A DNA stretch of 64,000 nt from Oreocharis arfaki (lineage: Eukaryota; Chordata; Aves; Passeriformes; Paramythiidae), in the NCBI GenBank assembly GCA_013398015.1, contig VZRR01008050.1, positions 36,674-100,673 on the forward strand, given 5' to 3'. The notes under the pieces were generated by a model. That model saw only the letters and a program-made list of their open reading frames with translations, was not told the origin of the DNA and ran no database searches. Position 1 is the first letter of the stretch, and the number at the start of each line of letters is the position of its first letter. This document shows, piece after piece, positions 28,701 through 39,200 of the stretch. A program made the translations under genes and the position numbers.

Positions 28701-30809
28701 GTGTGCCAAAGGTAATCTTTCTTCCATTAGAGGTGGAAACATACCTGGCAGCGAGAGACAGGCTGCCCCATCCTATTCAACCTTAGTAACTGATGGTAGT
28801 TTAAAGGCCAACATACTACCTTTCTTGAAGCCTGTCAAGTCTTTACAGCAGCAAGCATTAAGAAATCATAGCATCACAGAATATCCCGAGTTGGAAGGGA
28901 CCCACAAGGATCAAGTCCAACTCTTGGCCCTGCACAGCACAGCCCCAACAATCCCACCACGTGCCTGAGCTCCGTCAAGCTCATGGCTGGGGGCCATGAC
29001 CATTCCCTGGCAAGCCTGTTCCAGCGTTCAACCAACCTCTGCGTAAAGAACCTCTTCCTGATATCCAACGTAAACCTCCCCCGACACAGCTCCGTGCTGT
29101 TCCCTTGGGTCCTGTTACTGGTCACTCGGAGCAGAGATCGGTACTGCCCCTCAGGAGGAAGATGCAGACAGCGATGAGCCTTCCCTCAGCCTCCGCCAGC
29201 TGAAGAAGCCAAGTGACCTCACCTATTTGTCATACGGCTTCCCCTTCAGAATCTTCGTGTCCCTCCTTCAGACGCTCTCTAAGAGCCTTAGATCCTTCTG
29301 ATACTGTGGTGCCCAAAACTGCCCACAGGACTCTAAGTGAGGCCACACCCCAGAACAGAGCAGAGGGGGACAATCCCCTCCCTTGCCCGGCTGGCAACGC
29401 TGGGCCTGATGCACCCCAGGACAGCTGGCCCTTCCATGTGCCAGGGTATATGGCAGTGCTTTATCTTTTAATTCGGAAACCTTAGAGGAATGCTTTCCTA
29501 CTCTCTCCCAAACAAAGACAGCTGACCTATCAGCAAGCCACCTACATTTGTGAATTTACTTTTGTAGGTTAGTTTAAACTCTCCGAAAAAACCTCAACCA
29601 AAACCAAAGACAACAACAAAACAACTCCCACACCACTACACTTTAAGGTTTTTTTCCTCTAACTCGGGAACATTAGGTTCTGTTCCCCATCTTAAGCGTT
29701 CAAACATCCTTTCTGGAAGTCATGCCAGGAAAAATGATGACATTTACTACTAACCTCACTGAAAAAAAAAGTTTCAAAATGTATATATAATAAGCAACTC
29801 CTTATCTTGAACCTGTTGGTTATACATTCAAGAGTTATAAGTTGTTCTTTTCTTTTCCCTAACTGTACTGTAGTGGAAAATGGGTTTTTTTCTGTGATGC
29901 TACAAAATCTCTTTCAGAGCCAGCACTATATACAAATACTTCATACCCATTACTACATATCACACAAAAAATAAAATCTTAATAATTTTTTCCACTACTA
30001 AAAATGAGTCGGAGCGAATACCAAAACATTCACCTACCATTTGCAACCTATACAGAATATGCAACATTTTTCTGCGAGAATTGCTGAAAAGACACACTGC
30101 TACGTCTAAGCGAGAGATTGTTATCAAAAGTACTTTGCTCTGGTTCTTGTAATTGAACAAGAGAATAATGACAGTGCAGAAATAACACAATGTCAGTGCA
30201 CGCAGATATTCCATTAAAACGCTAAAATTAAATCCCGTCAGACAACATTAAAAAATTACACAAACGTGCAAACAGTACTGTGCTCTCTGCTATATTTATG
30301 AGCAGTTTTGTTACTCACGAACCCAACCACTCCGCACGACATCACTCGTTAAGCAACACTCTTCAGAAAGACTCTCTCCGCGGCAGCAGAGTCGTTCCCG
30401 CCGCCCCCCACCGCGGCGCCGGGCCCCGCGTTCCCTTCACGCCGGCGGCCGCCCAGGCAGGCGTCACAGCGGGACCGGGCACCAGCCGCAGCGCACTCTC
30501 GGCGAGGCAGGAGGGGAGCGGGGACAGGGGAGAGGGCCCAGAGCGGGGAGCGGGCGCGGCGGGGCCCGCGCTCACCTTGTCCGAGTCCAGGTCGGGGTCG
30601 GCCTGGCAGAGGCGGAAGAGGAAGGACTTAGGGTCCCTGCAGAGCGTCTGTCGAGTGGTCAGGAAGCAGGTGCCCCCCACATTCAGCCGGACCCACTTGC
30701 TGGGACCCGCACCGGGCAGCGGCGCCGAGCTACACCGACGGCAGGGCCCGCCCGCGCCGAGGCCACCGGCCGGAGGCACCGGGAATTCGCAGTGGTTCTC
30801 CGCCGCCAT
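4762..30809 (-). CDS. KCTD5: KCTD5 gene, six coding exons (BTB/POZ CUL3 adaptor)
   Basis: The exons at 30576-30809, 23114-23222, 21926-22017, 20982-21077, 11862-11987 and 4762-4791 join in frame to 228 residues; the human protein is 234. KCTD5 is known as a soluble pentameric BTB protein that recruits CUL3 ubiquitin ligase and promotes turnover of G-protein beta-gamma; despite the family name it is not a channel subunit. The BTB/T1 domain begins near residue 37 (WVRLNVGGT) and runs through exon 3. Exons 4 and 5 encode the C-terminal beta domain, and the protein ends [13 protein letters not shown]2 and KCTD17 are close paralogues, but the N-terminus (MAAENHCE, then CRRCS) and the linker match KCTD5. 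All introns have GT-AG ends. Two extra exon candidates lie in introns 4 and 5 and are listed separately. Confidence 0.97.
7148..7890 (-). mobile_element. CR1-like LINE fragment, 5'-truncated
   Basis: On the plus strand it begins with a degenerate CR1 3'-end signature (hairpin-like ATCACAGAATC, then GTTGGAAGGGAT), followed by blocks typical of CR1 read in reverse (AACCTGTGCCAGTGTCTCA, then GCCTGTCTTCACAGGAGAGG, then CTGGATGCAGCATTCCAGG). It therefore lies with its 3' end at the low coordinate. Many small differences from the family pattern suggest an old copy. The far boundary is approximate. The 274-residue plus-strand frame across it is an antisense accident. Confidence 0.88.
8323..8440 (-). 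mobile_element. CR1-like 3'-end fragment
   Basis: TCATAGAATCACAGC, then GAGCTGGAAGGGACCCA, matches the reversed 3' tail of a CR1 element. Only about 120 bp remain. It lies 430 bp from the larger CR1 copy and in the same orientation, but uses a different 3'-end subtype, so it is probably a separate insertion. Confidence 0.8.
9303..9361 (-). CDS. Candidate KCTD5 cassette exon with an acidic alternative C-terminus
   Basis: A long C/T tract is followed, with no AG in between, by CTCAG, then by codons in phase with exon 5 giving [14 protein letters not shown] and a TGA at 9317-9319. A good donor (CATG before GTGAGC) lies 14 nt past the stop. Inclusion between exon 5 and exon 6 would swap the ILQERGSRM tail for an acidic one. 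The stop is so close to the last junction that nonsense-mediated decay would not be expected. The open stretch is short, so chance cannot be excluded. I do not recognise this tail from any KCTD protein. Confidence 0.45.
11862..11987 (-). CDS. KCTD5: KCTD5 exon 5 (C-terminal domain, second part)
   Basis: It encodes 42 codons, residues 178-219, beginning [18 protein letters not shown] and ending SEPSEKAK, with acceptor TTTCAG and donor GTGAGT. It is phase 0 at both ends. This is the canonical exon, nearly identical to the human sequence, and it is the apparent parent or sister of the copy at 17795-17911. Confidence 0.96.
12851..12888. repeat. Two-copy 19-bp tandem repeat
   Basis: Two adjacent 19-bp units, ACAAGATAATG followed by a variable TGCG or TCAG and then ATCT, differ at two to three positions. 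It is a local duplication in KCTD5 intron 4 with no evident role. Confidence 0.8.
17795..17911 (-). CDS. Candidate alternative KCTD5 exon (diverged copy of exon 5)
   Basis: This is a 117-nt, 39-codon open segment in intron 4, beginning [18 protein letters not shown] and ending KCCSE. It follows a pyrimidine-rich tract ending TTTCAG with no intervening AG, and precedes the donor GTGTGT. Of its first 25 residues, 15 equal those of exon 5; eight of those 15 codons differ silently, the pattern expected of a selected coding exon. It starts and ends in phase 0, like exon 5, so it could replace exon 5 or be included with it. Homology fades after about 25 codons. No retrocopy signs are seen: there is no neighbouring exon sequence or poly(A). 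The exon boundary at the donor is inferred; transcription is not shown by the sequence. Confidence 0.7.
20982..21077 (-). CDS. KCTD5: KCTD5 exon 4 (C-terminal domain, first part)
   Basis: It encodes exactly 32 codons, [16 protein letters not shown] through GWKFEQ, residues 146-177, in phase 0. Its donor is GTAAAA. Because it ends on a codon boundary, it can join in frame either to exon 5 (11862-11987) or to the exon-5-like copy at 17795-17911. Confidence 0.96.
21078..21925 (-). other. KCTD5: KCTD5 intron 3
   Basis: An 848-bp GT-AG intron of unique sequence; nothing else is seen in it. Confidence 0.9.
21926..22017 (-). CDS. KCTD5: KCTD5 exon 3 (end of BTB domain)
   Basis: It encodes residues 116-145, beginning [13 protein letters not shown] and ending RERDSKISQ, in 92 nt after completing the split Gly115 codon. 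Acceptor CTAG, donor GTGAGG. Confidence 0.96.
22018..23113 (-). other. KCTD5: KCTD5 intron 2
   Basis: An 1.1-kb phase-1 intron of AT-rich unique sequence; no exon-like or repeat structure was recognised. Confidence 0.9.
23114..23222 (-). CDS. KCTD5: KCTD5 exon 2 (BTB core)
   Basis: It encodes [16 protein letters not shown] and the following BTB helices, residues 79-114 plus the first base of Gly115. Acceptor CTAG and donor GTAAGA flank 109 nt, so the downstream intron is phase 1. The sequence is near-identical to mammalian KCTD5. Confidence 0.96.
23223..30575 (-). other. KCTD5: KCTD5 intron 1
   Basis: A 7.35-kb intron separates the CpG-island exon from the rest of the BTB domain. It holds a T/G-rich acceptor tract (23227-23320 on the plus strand is A/C-rich), a 20-bp A run near 23845, and a CR1-like copy at 28865-29470. 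Otherwise it is AT-rich unique sequence. Confidence 0.85.
28865..29470 (-). mobile_element. CR1-like LINE fragment, 5'-truncated
   Basis: It starts ATCATAGCATCACAGAAT, then GAGTTGGAAGGGACCCACA and CAAGTCCAACTC, the reverse of the CR1 3' tail. Typical blocks follow, such as CCAACCTCTGCGTAAAGAA and TGGCACGT-like spacers, up to CCCCAGGACAGCTGGCC. The element therefore points in the direction of KCTD5 transcription. The frames reported on both strands here are CR1 remnants, not host genes. Confidence 0.88.
30576..30809 (-). CDS. KCTD5: KCTD5 exon 1 (start codon, start of BTB domain)
   Basis: This exon encodes residues 1-78 and ends on a complete codon at GACAAG before the donor GTGAGC. The ATG at 30809 has A at -3 and G at +4, and gives MAAENHCE, matching the human start MAENHCE. 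The frame stays open further upstream but has no other ATG. A Gly/Pro/Ala-rich linker precedes the BTB start. The residue C48 in NVGGTCF is Tyr in human KCTD5 as I recall it. Confidence 0.95.
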
Positions 30810-30975
30810 CCTCGCCACCGCCGGAAGGGGCCGCCCCGGCTGCCGGGCCCCGGGCGCCCCGCCCACCGGAAGCGTCGGCTGGAACAGCGCCCCGCCCCCT
30901 TCCTATCCGGCGCTTGAGTGGCTCAGGCCCCGGGGTTCCGGGAGCGGCGCTCACGCTCGCGACAGAGCCGCCACC

Positions 30976-31006
30976 GGGCCGGAGGCCGCGGGCCGGAGGC
31001 CGCGGG
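30976..31006. repeat. GC-rich 15-bp tandem duplication in the promoter
   Basis: GGCCGGAGGCCGCGG is repeated back to back inside the KCTD5 CpG island. It sits between the PDPK1 poly(A) signal and the GC boxes. Confidence 0.85.
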
Positions 31007-31081
31007 CCCGTCTCGTGTGCCCCCTGCCCCCCGCCCCACGGCGGAAGGAAGAGGCGGAGGCCGCGCAGAACCCTACATGCC

Positions 31082-31087
31082 TTTATT
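31082..31087 (-). terminator. PDPK1: Probable PDPK1 poly(A) signal
   Basis: The minus-strand hexamer AATAAA is followed by AT-poor, GC-rich sequence as the KCTD5 CpG island begins. It is the last canonical signal before the island, about 5.06 kb after the PDPK1 stop, which fits the long 3' UTR known for mammalian PDPK1. Earlier signals could also be used. Confidence 0.6.
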
Positions 31088-31834
31088 ACAGACTACCAAG
31101 CATAAGTGAAATCCGTCATCCAGTCACTAACTACACATCTACAGCACAGAGATCTGTCGAGAGGATAATAAACAGTCATTAAATTATGAGATATGATTAA
31201 ATCATCGACCAATAGAAAATTTATATAATAAAGCCAGAAAAAAGGTGTAAAATATAGTTTACAATAATTATTCACATTCAAGGCTGTACATCAATACATA
31301 CAACACCATGGCCCCGAACATGAATTCAATCCAAATAATTCATATATTAGAATTTAAATAACACAGACTGAACTAGAGGCCAACAAGAGCCAGCAAATAA
31401 CCTTATAAGAATAAAAATACAAAAGTGTGTATCTTATATCATCGCATTATTTGCTTCTGTTTTCACGAGTTCTTGGAGGAGGGGAGATTGTTTCGTGGTT
31501 TGTTGAGGGGGGTCAGGGCTTGTGTTTGTTTGGGGTGGGTTTCTTCTTTTCTTTTTTCTTTTCTTTTTTCTTTTTTCTGTACATCACAGTTACAGCTACA
31601 AACCAGGTAGAGCATAGTACATGTGTAACTGACTGCCACCAACCTGAAAACAGCATACAACTTTCAAAACTGATTATTGTTCCTGGTTCCTATTTTTTCT
31701 CTTTTGTCAGATACAGTAATTTTAGGTTCTGTTACCAATTTTGAACATTCGCCACATCAAATCGGTTAGTACATGGCCGCAGGAAGCTTTGTCAAATGGC
31801 AACCATCTACATTCATGGCCCGGCTGACAGACAG

Positions 31835-32085
31835 ACTTCTCTCTTGACCGGGGACAGGACTCGAGGAAATGGCATGAAGCTGAGTCACGGGAGGTCTAGG
31901 TTACGTGTCAGGAAGAGGTTTTTCACCCAGAGGGTGGCCAAACACTGGGTACAGGCTCCCCAGGCAGTGGTCAGGCAACCAAGCCCACCCAAGTTCAAGA
32001 AGGTGTCCAGCCCATGGTGGGATTGCTGGGGAGTCCTGCACAGGGCCAGGAGTCGGACTTAATGACCCCAATAGTTATTCTATTT
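31835..32085 (+). mobile_element. CR1-like 3' fragment in the PDPK1 3' UTR
   Basis: On the plus strand it reads GTCAGGAAGAGGTTTTTCA, then AGAGGGTGGCCAAACACTGG, GGCTCCCCAGGCAGTGGTCA and TCGGACTTAATGACCCCAA, the 3' coding end and tail of a CR1 element. It is antisense to PDPK1 and opposite to the other copies in the window. Boundaries are approximate. Confidence 0.85.
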
Positions 32086-35000
32086 ATTCTAAAACCAGGC
32101 TATTAGGTGCTTAAGAACCTGTCCAACTGTTTGTTGCATAACAGTCATTTCTTCTACGAAAGAGGAAACATTCTGAAATTATCAGTCATAAATGAAAACG
32201 TGCCATTTTGAGTCACAGAACTACTTGTCTGTAAGCTCACTCAATTGACTGATGGACAATCTGCATCATGAGGCTTGGCAGGAGCATTTCCATTTGATTA
32301 CTAAAATATTTCCATGAAGTATTACAGGCATTCAGCAAAATTTCAGATATAAATACCACACCTATTTGTGCAATTTACTAGTAGAAAGAATGATTGGAAT
32401 CCAGAGGCCACATCTTTAGGCAGCTATTAACACCCAAGTTCTCTCCTCAGAAAGGTGTTGAAATCAAATGTTTTGTCCACAAGCCAAATGAAGTCATTGT
32501 CTTGACTTTACTAAATCATTCAAAAGAAAATGTACATGTGGGAAATTCTCATAATTCTTCAAGGTTCCCAGCACAAAATATAATTATATCAAGCACATTA
32601 CATTAAGTATCTTGAACTACGAAAACTGATTAGAATAATCACATATTTCTTTCAATCCACAATTCTTTCCAGACTTATATAATAGCAGATACTTCACAAT
32701 TAAATCATGTCAGAAGGAGAAAAGGAGAGCACAGTACTGTCTGATAGTCTGATCTTTTCTGCATCTAAGTGCTTAGCAAATGGAATCGTAATGGGCAATA
32801 TCAGTTTGCTCACAATGCCTCAAGAGCACATCTGAAGTAACTCTCCCTTAACACAAAACCTCTACAAAACTCGACTTTAAGGCAAATGGTAACAAACTAA
32901 TTTCTCAGTTTATCAAACTAGTCTTAAACTTCTTGTGACTGGGCAGTAGTACTTCACCCTTCCTTAAGCTCCACACCACAGAAAAAGATGGAATAAATAC
33001 CTTTCTGAAGTTCAAATACCAAGCAAAGCAAAATGACATCATTATTGACCAGATTCTTCATAAATGATTGGCAATTGTTCAAATTGCAAGAGATGGAATG
33101 CATAAACAGATTGGGTTTTCAGTAGGTCTGCAGTGAGAAGGAATCTTAAGAAGAATCTTCAAGTACCTAACAATTTTTTTTATGCTTTGAAAACCTTGGA
33201 TTAAAAGCAGAAACATCACCTGGTTCACACGAAGCTCTGAAGAACCTCCCTTGCGAATTGCATTCCGTGAACTCCCATGAACCATAGGAGTGATCTTCAA
33301 GACAAAGATATGCATCTACGCCACATCAGGTATAAGCATTTAAAATGGGTACCAGCCCTTCACAGTATGCATCACCTGTCGACACACATTTAAGTGGACA
33401 AACTGGTAAAACATACTTGAATCCACAATCGCTTTGTGACGTCTCACTCTTACTCCTGCCACCTTTCAAACCCGCAGATTCCACCTATAGTCTAAGAAAT
33501 AGAAATACCTCTCCCAAGAAAGTTCTAGTTCCTTCCCAAAAAAGCAGTAGCTAAGTAAAACTGGATTAGGAATACTGAAGTTCTAATTGGACCAATGCCT
33601 GCAAGAGATGCTGACAGTTTTCTAATAAAATCATTGTCAGTTAAGAAAAAAAGGACTTCTGGAATGCAGACATCAGCCTTCCACATACCTTCTTGACAGC
33701 CTACTGCTACCAAGATCTGGCTGGCTGAAAGCTTTTGGTGGGCAGGATGGAAGACTACCATGAGATTTTCAAAGTGTGAAAAAACATAGCAATTAACTTG
33801 TTATGGTAAAATGACTAAAAATCTAAACATTACAGAAAACATGTTTAAGCACATTTAACAAGCCAATGGAGGTGATTTTGCCAGACTTTTTATGTGAGGC
33901 CAAGTTTTGTCACACTGAACAGCAGCGGCACCATGAACCTCCGTTGCCGCCGAACTCTCCTGCATAAAGTTGGGAATACGTCTGTCTAGATCTCTATACC
34001 AGAAACTAAATCCAAAAGTGTTAGCGTTGCCTCCAGTGGACACAACATATGGCTGGAATTTGACAGCTGAAAAAAAATGGATAGCACTGCAACAGACTTA
34101 AAATATATGTCATCTTGGTTAGAATGGCACGTATAGCCTACTACAGACTCAGACCAAAGGTGCACTGTGCTATTCAAATTTGAGTGACAAGGAGTGTACT
34201 TTGTATGTGATGAAATTTCTCATGATGCAAAGGGAACACTTCTCTGCCTTCCTCATCTCAACCATTTGGAGGACACCTTCTCTCCCTTAACACCAGACAC
34301 AGTAAGCCAGGGATTTGCTTCTCTCAGGTTTCTGTATGTGGTGGGATACAGAAGACTACAAGAACGCAGTTGGCTCCAAAAGAAAAGGCAACTGCGCCGC
34401 CTCTTTTAAAGACTGGAAAAGCTGAACTGCCATCAAGTTCAACCACATAACACAGTTTTTAAGAGATCAATAATAAATCTCCTTCACCCTGTACAAGAAA
34501 ATATTTGACATTCATGTATTTTCTGAGAAATCGGGTAAGCCATTATTTTTAAAATACTGCTTCTAGAAAACAGTAGCCTGTGGGTTTTTTCAACATTGTA
34601 GAGAAACCTTTCTTTGGTGGAAGGAAAAGCACATCATAGTATGATAATTTAAAATGCAAAGTGAGGGTATGTGTAGTGAGTGAATAAATAGGTGTGATGT
34701 TTACACTGCTTTTAAAACAAGGAAGGAATGCCTTTGTCCAGACCTAGGTCGTTCCTCTCTGCAAGGTTTAGGAACACGGGCACATTGAAAATACCATTGG
34801 GGAAGTTTTTTTTACCATGCAGGAAGTTGTGTCTTTGTAACACTACACGAAATGTTTGACCACAAAAAATAGCCATAATTTGAAGAGGATAAAGGAGACT
34901 GATATGAAAAATATTTTCATTTTATAGATATGCTTTTAGTACCGTATATTTTCCTCTTTGTATCAATACTTGCTTTTGATTTTCTAACCAGATTACTTTA

Positions 35001-36147
35001 TTATCTCTATTTCAATTGCTTACATTTTTTTCCAGAGTTCCTGAATATTTTTGGCCAAGGACCAAAAATAGAATTGACATCTCATTATACAATGAGACCA
35101 AAAAAAGTCAAGTAATCAACTGTACAAAGTTTTCACACTTCCTTCTCTACTCAGATAAATAGGTTGGCCCCACTAAAACGCACAATACATACACACCCTG
35201 GAAAGAAAGCTTCTAGCCCTCATCTGCTGAAAAGGTGAAAAACTACTTGCTATTTCAATAGCAGCCTTTTCTCCCCCATACTAACTAGTTTCTCTTTTAG
35301 TTAGCATTAGTTAAAAGCATGCTGGTAAGTTTATCGTCCCTTGATTAAACACACATATGACTTATATTAAAATTTAAACTTAATGTTTAAAATGCTTCAG
35401 AAGCCAACATTTCAATTTTAGAAATTTCAGTGCTATGTTCAGCATTTTACTCTCTCAAAACTTTTATCATTGGAGCCTGTCTGCCAGGCAAATACATCTG
35501 ATTCATTCACATAATTACTAAAGTACCACATGAATCCTGCAACCAGAAATATATTAGGAATTACACGAGGGTGCAACTGACCTGGCTACATATACCAATA
35601 AGCTGGGGGACTGTGAGGAAAGGAAGAGAAAACAAAGAGGTGGTACTTAAGAGAGGCATATAAAAGCTCCCTGATGAAACACAGTTTAATGATAATCTCA
35701 GAGTCACAGAAAACTCCAGCCCCATAAAATGCAAGGCTGGTACATGATTCGGCGTGTGTGCGTGTGGATTGGTTTTAACTCATCTTAAGTGAAGCTGGTA
35801 ATGCAAGGTCTATCCACTAGTCTGCAGCAGAAACTGAACTGAAGTGCACAAAAGCAAGATCTTCACTGCAATGATATGCATGTGGAAGCCTCAACAGAAG
35901 CACAAAGAGCGAGCAAAGCAACCCTGAATTCCATTAGGTTTTTGCTTTTCTTCCTTTTTTTCTCTTTCCTTCTTAAAAAAAAAAAAACAAAACCAAAAAA
36001 CCAAAAACAAACAAACAAAAAAGAAACATTTCAGACGTATGCTTCCCCTTGAGATGGTAATAGGTGGGTTGAAAAGATTCCTCTGATCGGCTGCACACGG
36101 AGTTCTAGCAGCAAGTAGGGAAACAGGGAAATTTTGGATGAGCTTTA

Positions 36148-36255
36148 CTATTTTGCAGCATTCTGGTGGTATCTGTGCCGCCAAACTTCATGTATCTTTT
36201 TGCACCATTTATGAGCATTCCCACTTGGGTCCATCAGGTAATATGTCCTGTTTGG
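36148..36255 (-). CDS. PDPK1: PDPK1 exon 14 (end of PH domain, stop)
   Basis: It encodes [17 protein letters not shown] through RYHQNAAK and a TAG stop, residues 522-556. This is the last PH-domain strand and the C-terminal helix, with the conserved Trp in the helix. The acceptor is TATAG. Confidence 0.96.
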   Translation of the reverse strand, partial: PNRTYYLMDPSGNAHKWCKKIHEVWRHRYHQNAAK

Positions 36256-39200
36256 CTATAAGTGAACAACAGTTTAATGATTACTCCAAACATAGTTTAA
36301 CCAAAAAGCAGTAGTAATTCTGCACCTACCAACAGAATAATTATTCGGAATTGAATTATTCAGAACTAGTTCATTAACTTTCTGAATGTTAAACTCATTT
36401 ACAGCTATATAACATTATATATTACCGATTAACCGCACATCTGGCACTTGAATATTTTTAAGCAGCCAACTGACAAGGTATTATCAGTACACCTCTCATG
36501 ATTCACTACATACAAAAAGGCCTAAATTTTAGAAGCCCTTAAGAATGTCCTTCAAATCCCAAAATCCACTTATAGTTTATTTAAACATTAATAATAAAAA
36601 TACAGCTGCATTTTTGTGATAAATGTGTATGTCAGAGTGATTTTTTGTGTGATTTTTGTTTTATTATTGTTTGATTTTGTTTGGGGGTGAGGATTTTGTG
36701 GTCTTTTTGGTTTGGTTGGTTGACTTTGTTCAGGTTTTTGTTTAGTTTTGTTTTAAATTACAGCTATGAAATTTTGTATCTAAGCAATTATACTTTCTCC
36801 AGATAACTTTTTTAGTAACAACTTACAGAAATTGCCCAAGGACCTTACAGCAATTTACAAAGAAATTCAAAAAAGAAACTTACCGTGTGAACAAAAAACG
36901 TCTTAAAATTCTTGGCTTCTGGACGCAACTCTAGAGACCACGGAATTTCTCCTTTTAGAACTTTGTTGACAGGATCCACGTAATACAGGTGGGGCCCTTC
37001 CGTGAGCAGCAATTGGCGCCGACGCGCAAACAATCCCTAACAAGAAAAGTAGAAGCAGCAATGCAAAAAAAAAACCATGAAGAAATTAAAAATGTAAATT
37101 TACAGATCTCTGAACTGAACAAGAGAGGCAGGATAAAACCAGCTCAGTGATAGGATGGTATGTTTGGGTTTTGGGGGGTCTTTAACTTTACCTATTTGAC
37201 CTCACTCCCTTTTTAGGATGTTGCAGTGCATTTCTACTACACGGCAAAACACAAGTACTATTTTAGGAAAGTATCTTCAAGTTCTAGTAAAACATGAAAC
37301 ACCTAGCTGTACAGAGTGAAGCAGAATCTATTTCTCAAAGAAATCAATAGTCACGATTTGGTAGAAAAGACTACGAAGAAGCAGGTGGTAACTTAGATAA
37401 AAGAGAACCTTCTTTCCTGTAAAGGTGACACAGACTATGCTTGCTCATCTTGTACACTGCTAAAGTTAACACCTAAAGCTGTTCTAATGCCACCTCTGCC
37501 TCTTTCAAGATAAACGCACAAAGTCAGATCCAGAAAAAATGTGGGGATTAACAGCAGGTCAGCAAGCCTGTCTGAGTCTGAATCTGACATTGATCTCAGC
37601 ACAATCCGTGTCTACCTGTGAAAAACTTAGTCGAGAGAAGCAAGAAATTCAAAACAATAGAGGGAGAAAACAGCAACACAGCTGCAGCTGGTGTTTTCTT
37701 AGATACTTGGAATACCTATGTTGTAGATAACTAATAATAGTATTGTGTAGTTAAAACAGCCAATGACTCTATCATAGTAGTTAAGCAACCAATAGATAAT
37801 TAACATGAATGATAAACATACAAAAGTGTATATATATGTAACACTAGCTTTTTAGAATGAAGAGTTTTTGCCTGCACTCGATGCTAGAACTTGCGTGTGT
37901 CACGTCCACCTCAACTGCGACAAAAAAACACCACAGTTGAGAACAACATGGGCTTGTATTTCATTTTTTGGTATTTTTGGTTCAAACCACATTCAGACAT
38001 GCATCAAGAAAGAGTGTTTAGCAGACTACATCAGACTGAGAGGAGGAGGGGGAGCAAGCACTCATTTGCTACAATCTCAAAATGAAAAAGCATCAATAGC
38101 AGATTTACTTTAGGCTTTTCTAAGAAATCAAGAGCACATCACTAAATCGAGGAAAAAAACAAACAAGAAAACATGAATTTTTAAAAATAATTTGTTTATA
38201 GGTGCCAAATTGTTCAAACAAGGAAGCTTTAAAACAGGCTGCTTATCAGTGCAGCAAGTCCAAAAACTGACAGCTGAATCTTGTTACAGGAAATTAAGAA
38301 AAGCCCTTACCTTTCTTTTGTCCACTGGACCCATTTTTAGGATTAAGTTATTCTCTACAAACTGATGCCTTAGAAAAAGAAAAATAACTATTATTCCAGA
38401 AATAATTCTTTCACAGAAACAGCTATTATCATCAAGCAGTTTTTCATATCACTCCCTAGCATGTCCTTTTCCACGAGAGTCCAGAACATCTTTAGTACAC
38501 GAGTTTTGGACTCTTCTTCAGCCCAGACCAGATAGTTTTTTCTAAAATTTGACAGGGGCTAAAAAAACCCAACCAAACAAAACCAAAACCTAACAAAAAC
38601 CCAAAACCATGAAAAAAACCAACCCAAACAAAAAAAAAACCCCAATCAACCAAAAAAAAAAAACCCAAAAAATTAACAAAACCAAACAAACCGACAACAA
38701 AAAAACAAACAACAAAAAACCCCAACCCAACCAAACAAAAAAAACCCCACCTAAACACATTAANAAAAAAACCCCCACCAACACCACTTACCCCCCCCCC
38801 CCCCAATCGAACAACAACAACAACAATTCACACATGAGAGACTTCCCTAAAGAGTGAAAAGAAATGCTGTTACATAGTCTGGAGGTATTTTGGTTAGATA
38901 TCCACAGATTATCATGCAAAAAAGTCCAACAACTTATGGCATCTGTAAAAAAGAGGAACCTTTTCTAGTTCTAGGACTGTAGAGCGAAGACTCCTCAGCA
39001 CTGGATAGCGTCATTCTGCCTATCTTATAAACACACTCCACATCATCTTCTAGAAATTTTAGAAATATAGAAATATAATATTAGGGTGTTGCTGCTATTG
39101 CTTTAAAAATAGAAGCCAAGAAAAATCTAGTCACTAATTGTTTACTTGAAAATACTAAGATTGACAAATATTAATTTGAATCAAAATCACTTATTTTTCG

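Larger units (their letters stand above)
30360..31060 (-). promoter_or_regulatory. KCTD5: KCTD5 CpG-island promoter
   Basis: GC content and CpG density rise sharply against AT-rich flanks. Sp1-type GC boxes (CCCCGCCC on the plus strand) lie at about 30856-30863 and 30891-30898, 50-90 bp upstream of the ATG. No TATA box is seen, as usual for a housekeeping promoter. The transcription start is not resolvable by eye. Confidence 0.8.
31066..36147 (-). other. PDPK1: PDPK1 3' UTR (inferred extent)
   Basis: From the stop at 36148 to the poly(A) signal at 31082-31087 no splice structure or coding exon is recognised. The region includes a C/T-rich tract at 31545-31576 (purine-rich in the RNA), a CR1-like copy at 31835-32085 and an A-rich tract at 35975-36030 (U-rich in the RNA). 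The extent is an inference and needs transcript data. Confidence 0.6.

Noticed and set aside
28690..29485. Open frames of 60-90 residues on both strands
   Set aside because: These are mostly CR1 sequence in either direction; no intact reverse transcriptase or host protein is encoded.
30810..30866. A longer KCTD5 N-terminus with 19 extra residues
   Set aside because: The proposed upstream start is GTG, not ATG. The ATG at 30809 has good Kozak context and matches the known N-terminus.
30280..31182. A 300-residue plus-strand open frame over the KCTD5 CpG island
   Set aside because: It is antisense to KCTD5 exon 1, is Pro/Arg/Gly/Ala-rich from GC content, and matches no family.
38492..38806. 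Low-complexity open frames on both strands with an N
   Set aside because: These are composition artefacts of the A/C-only tract.
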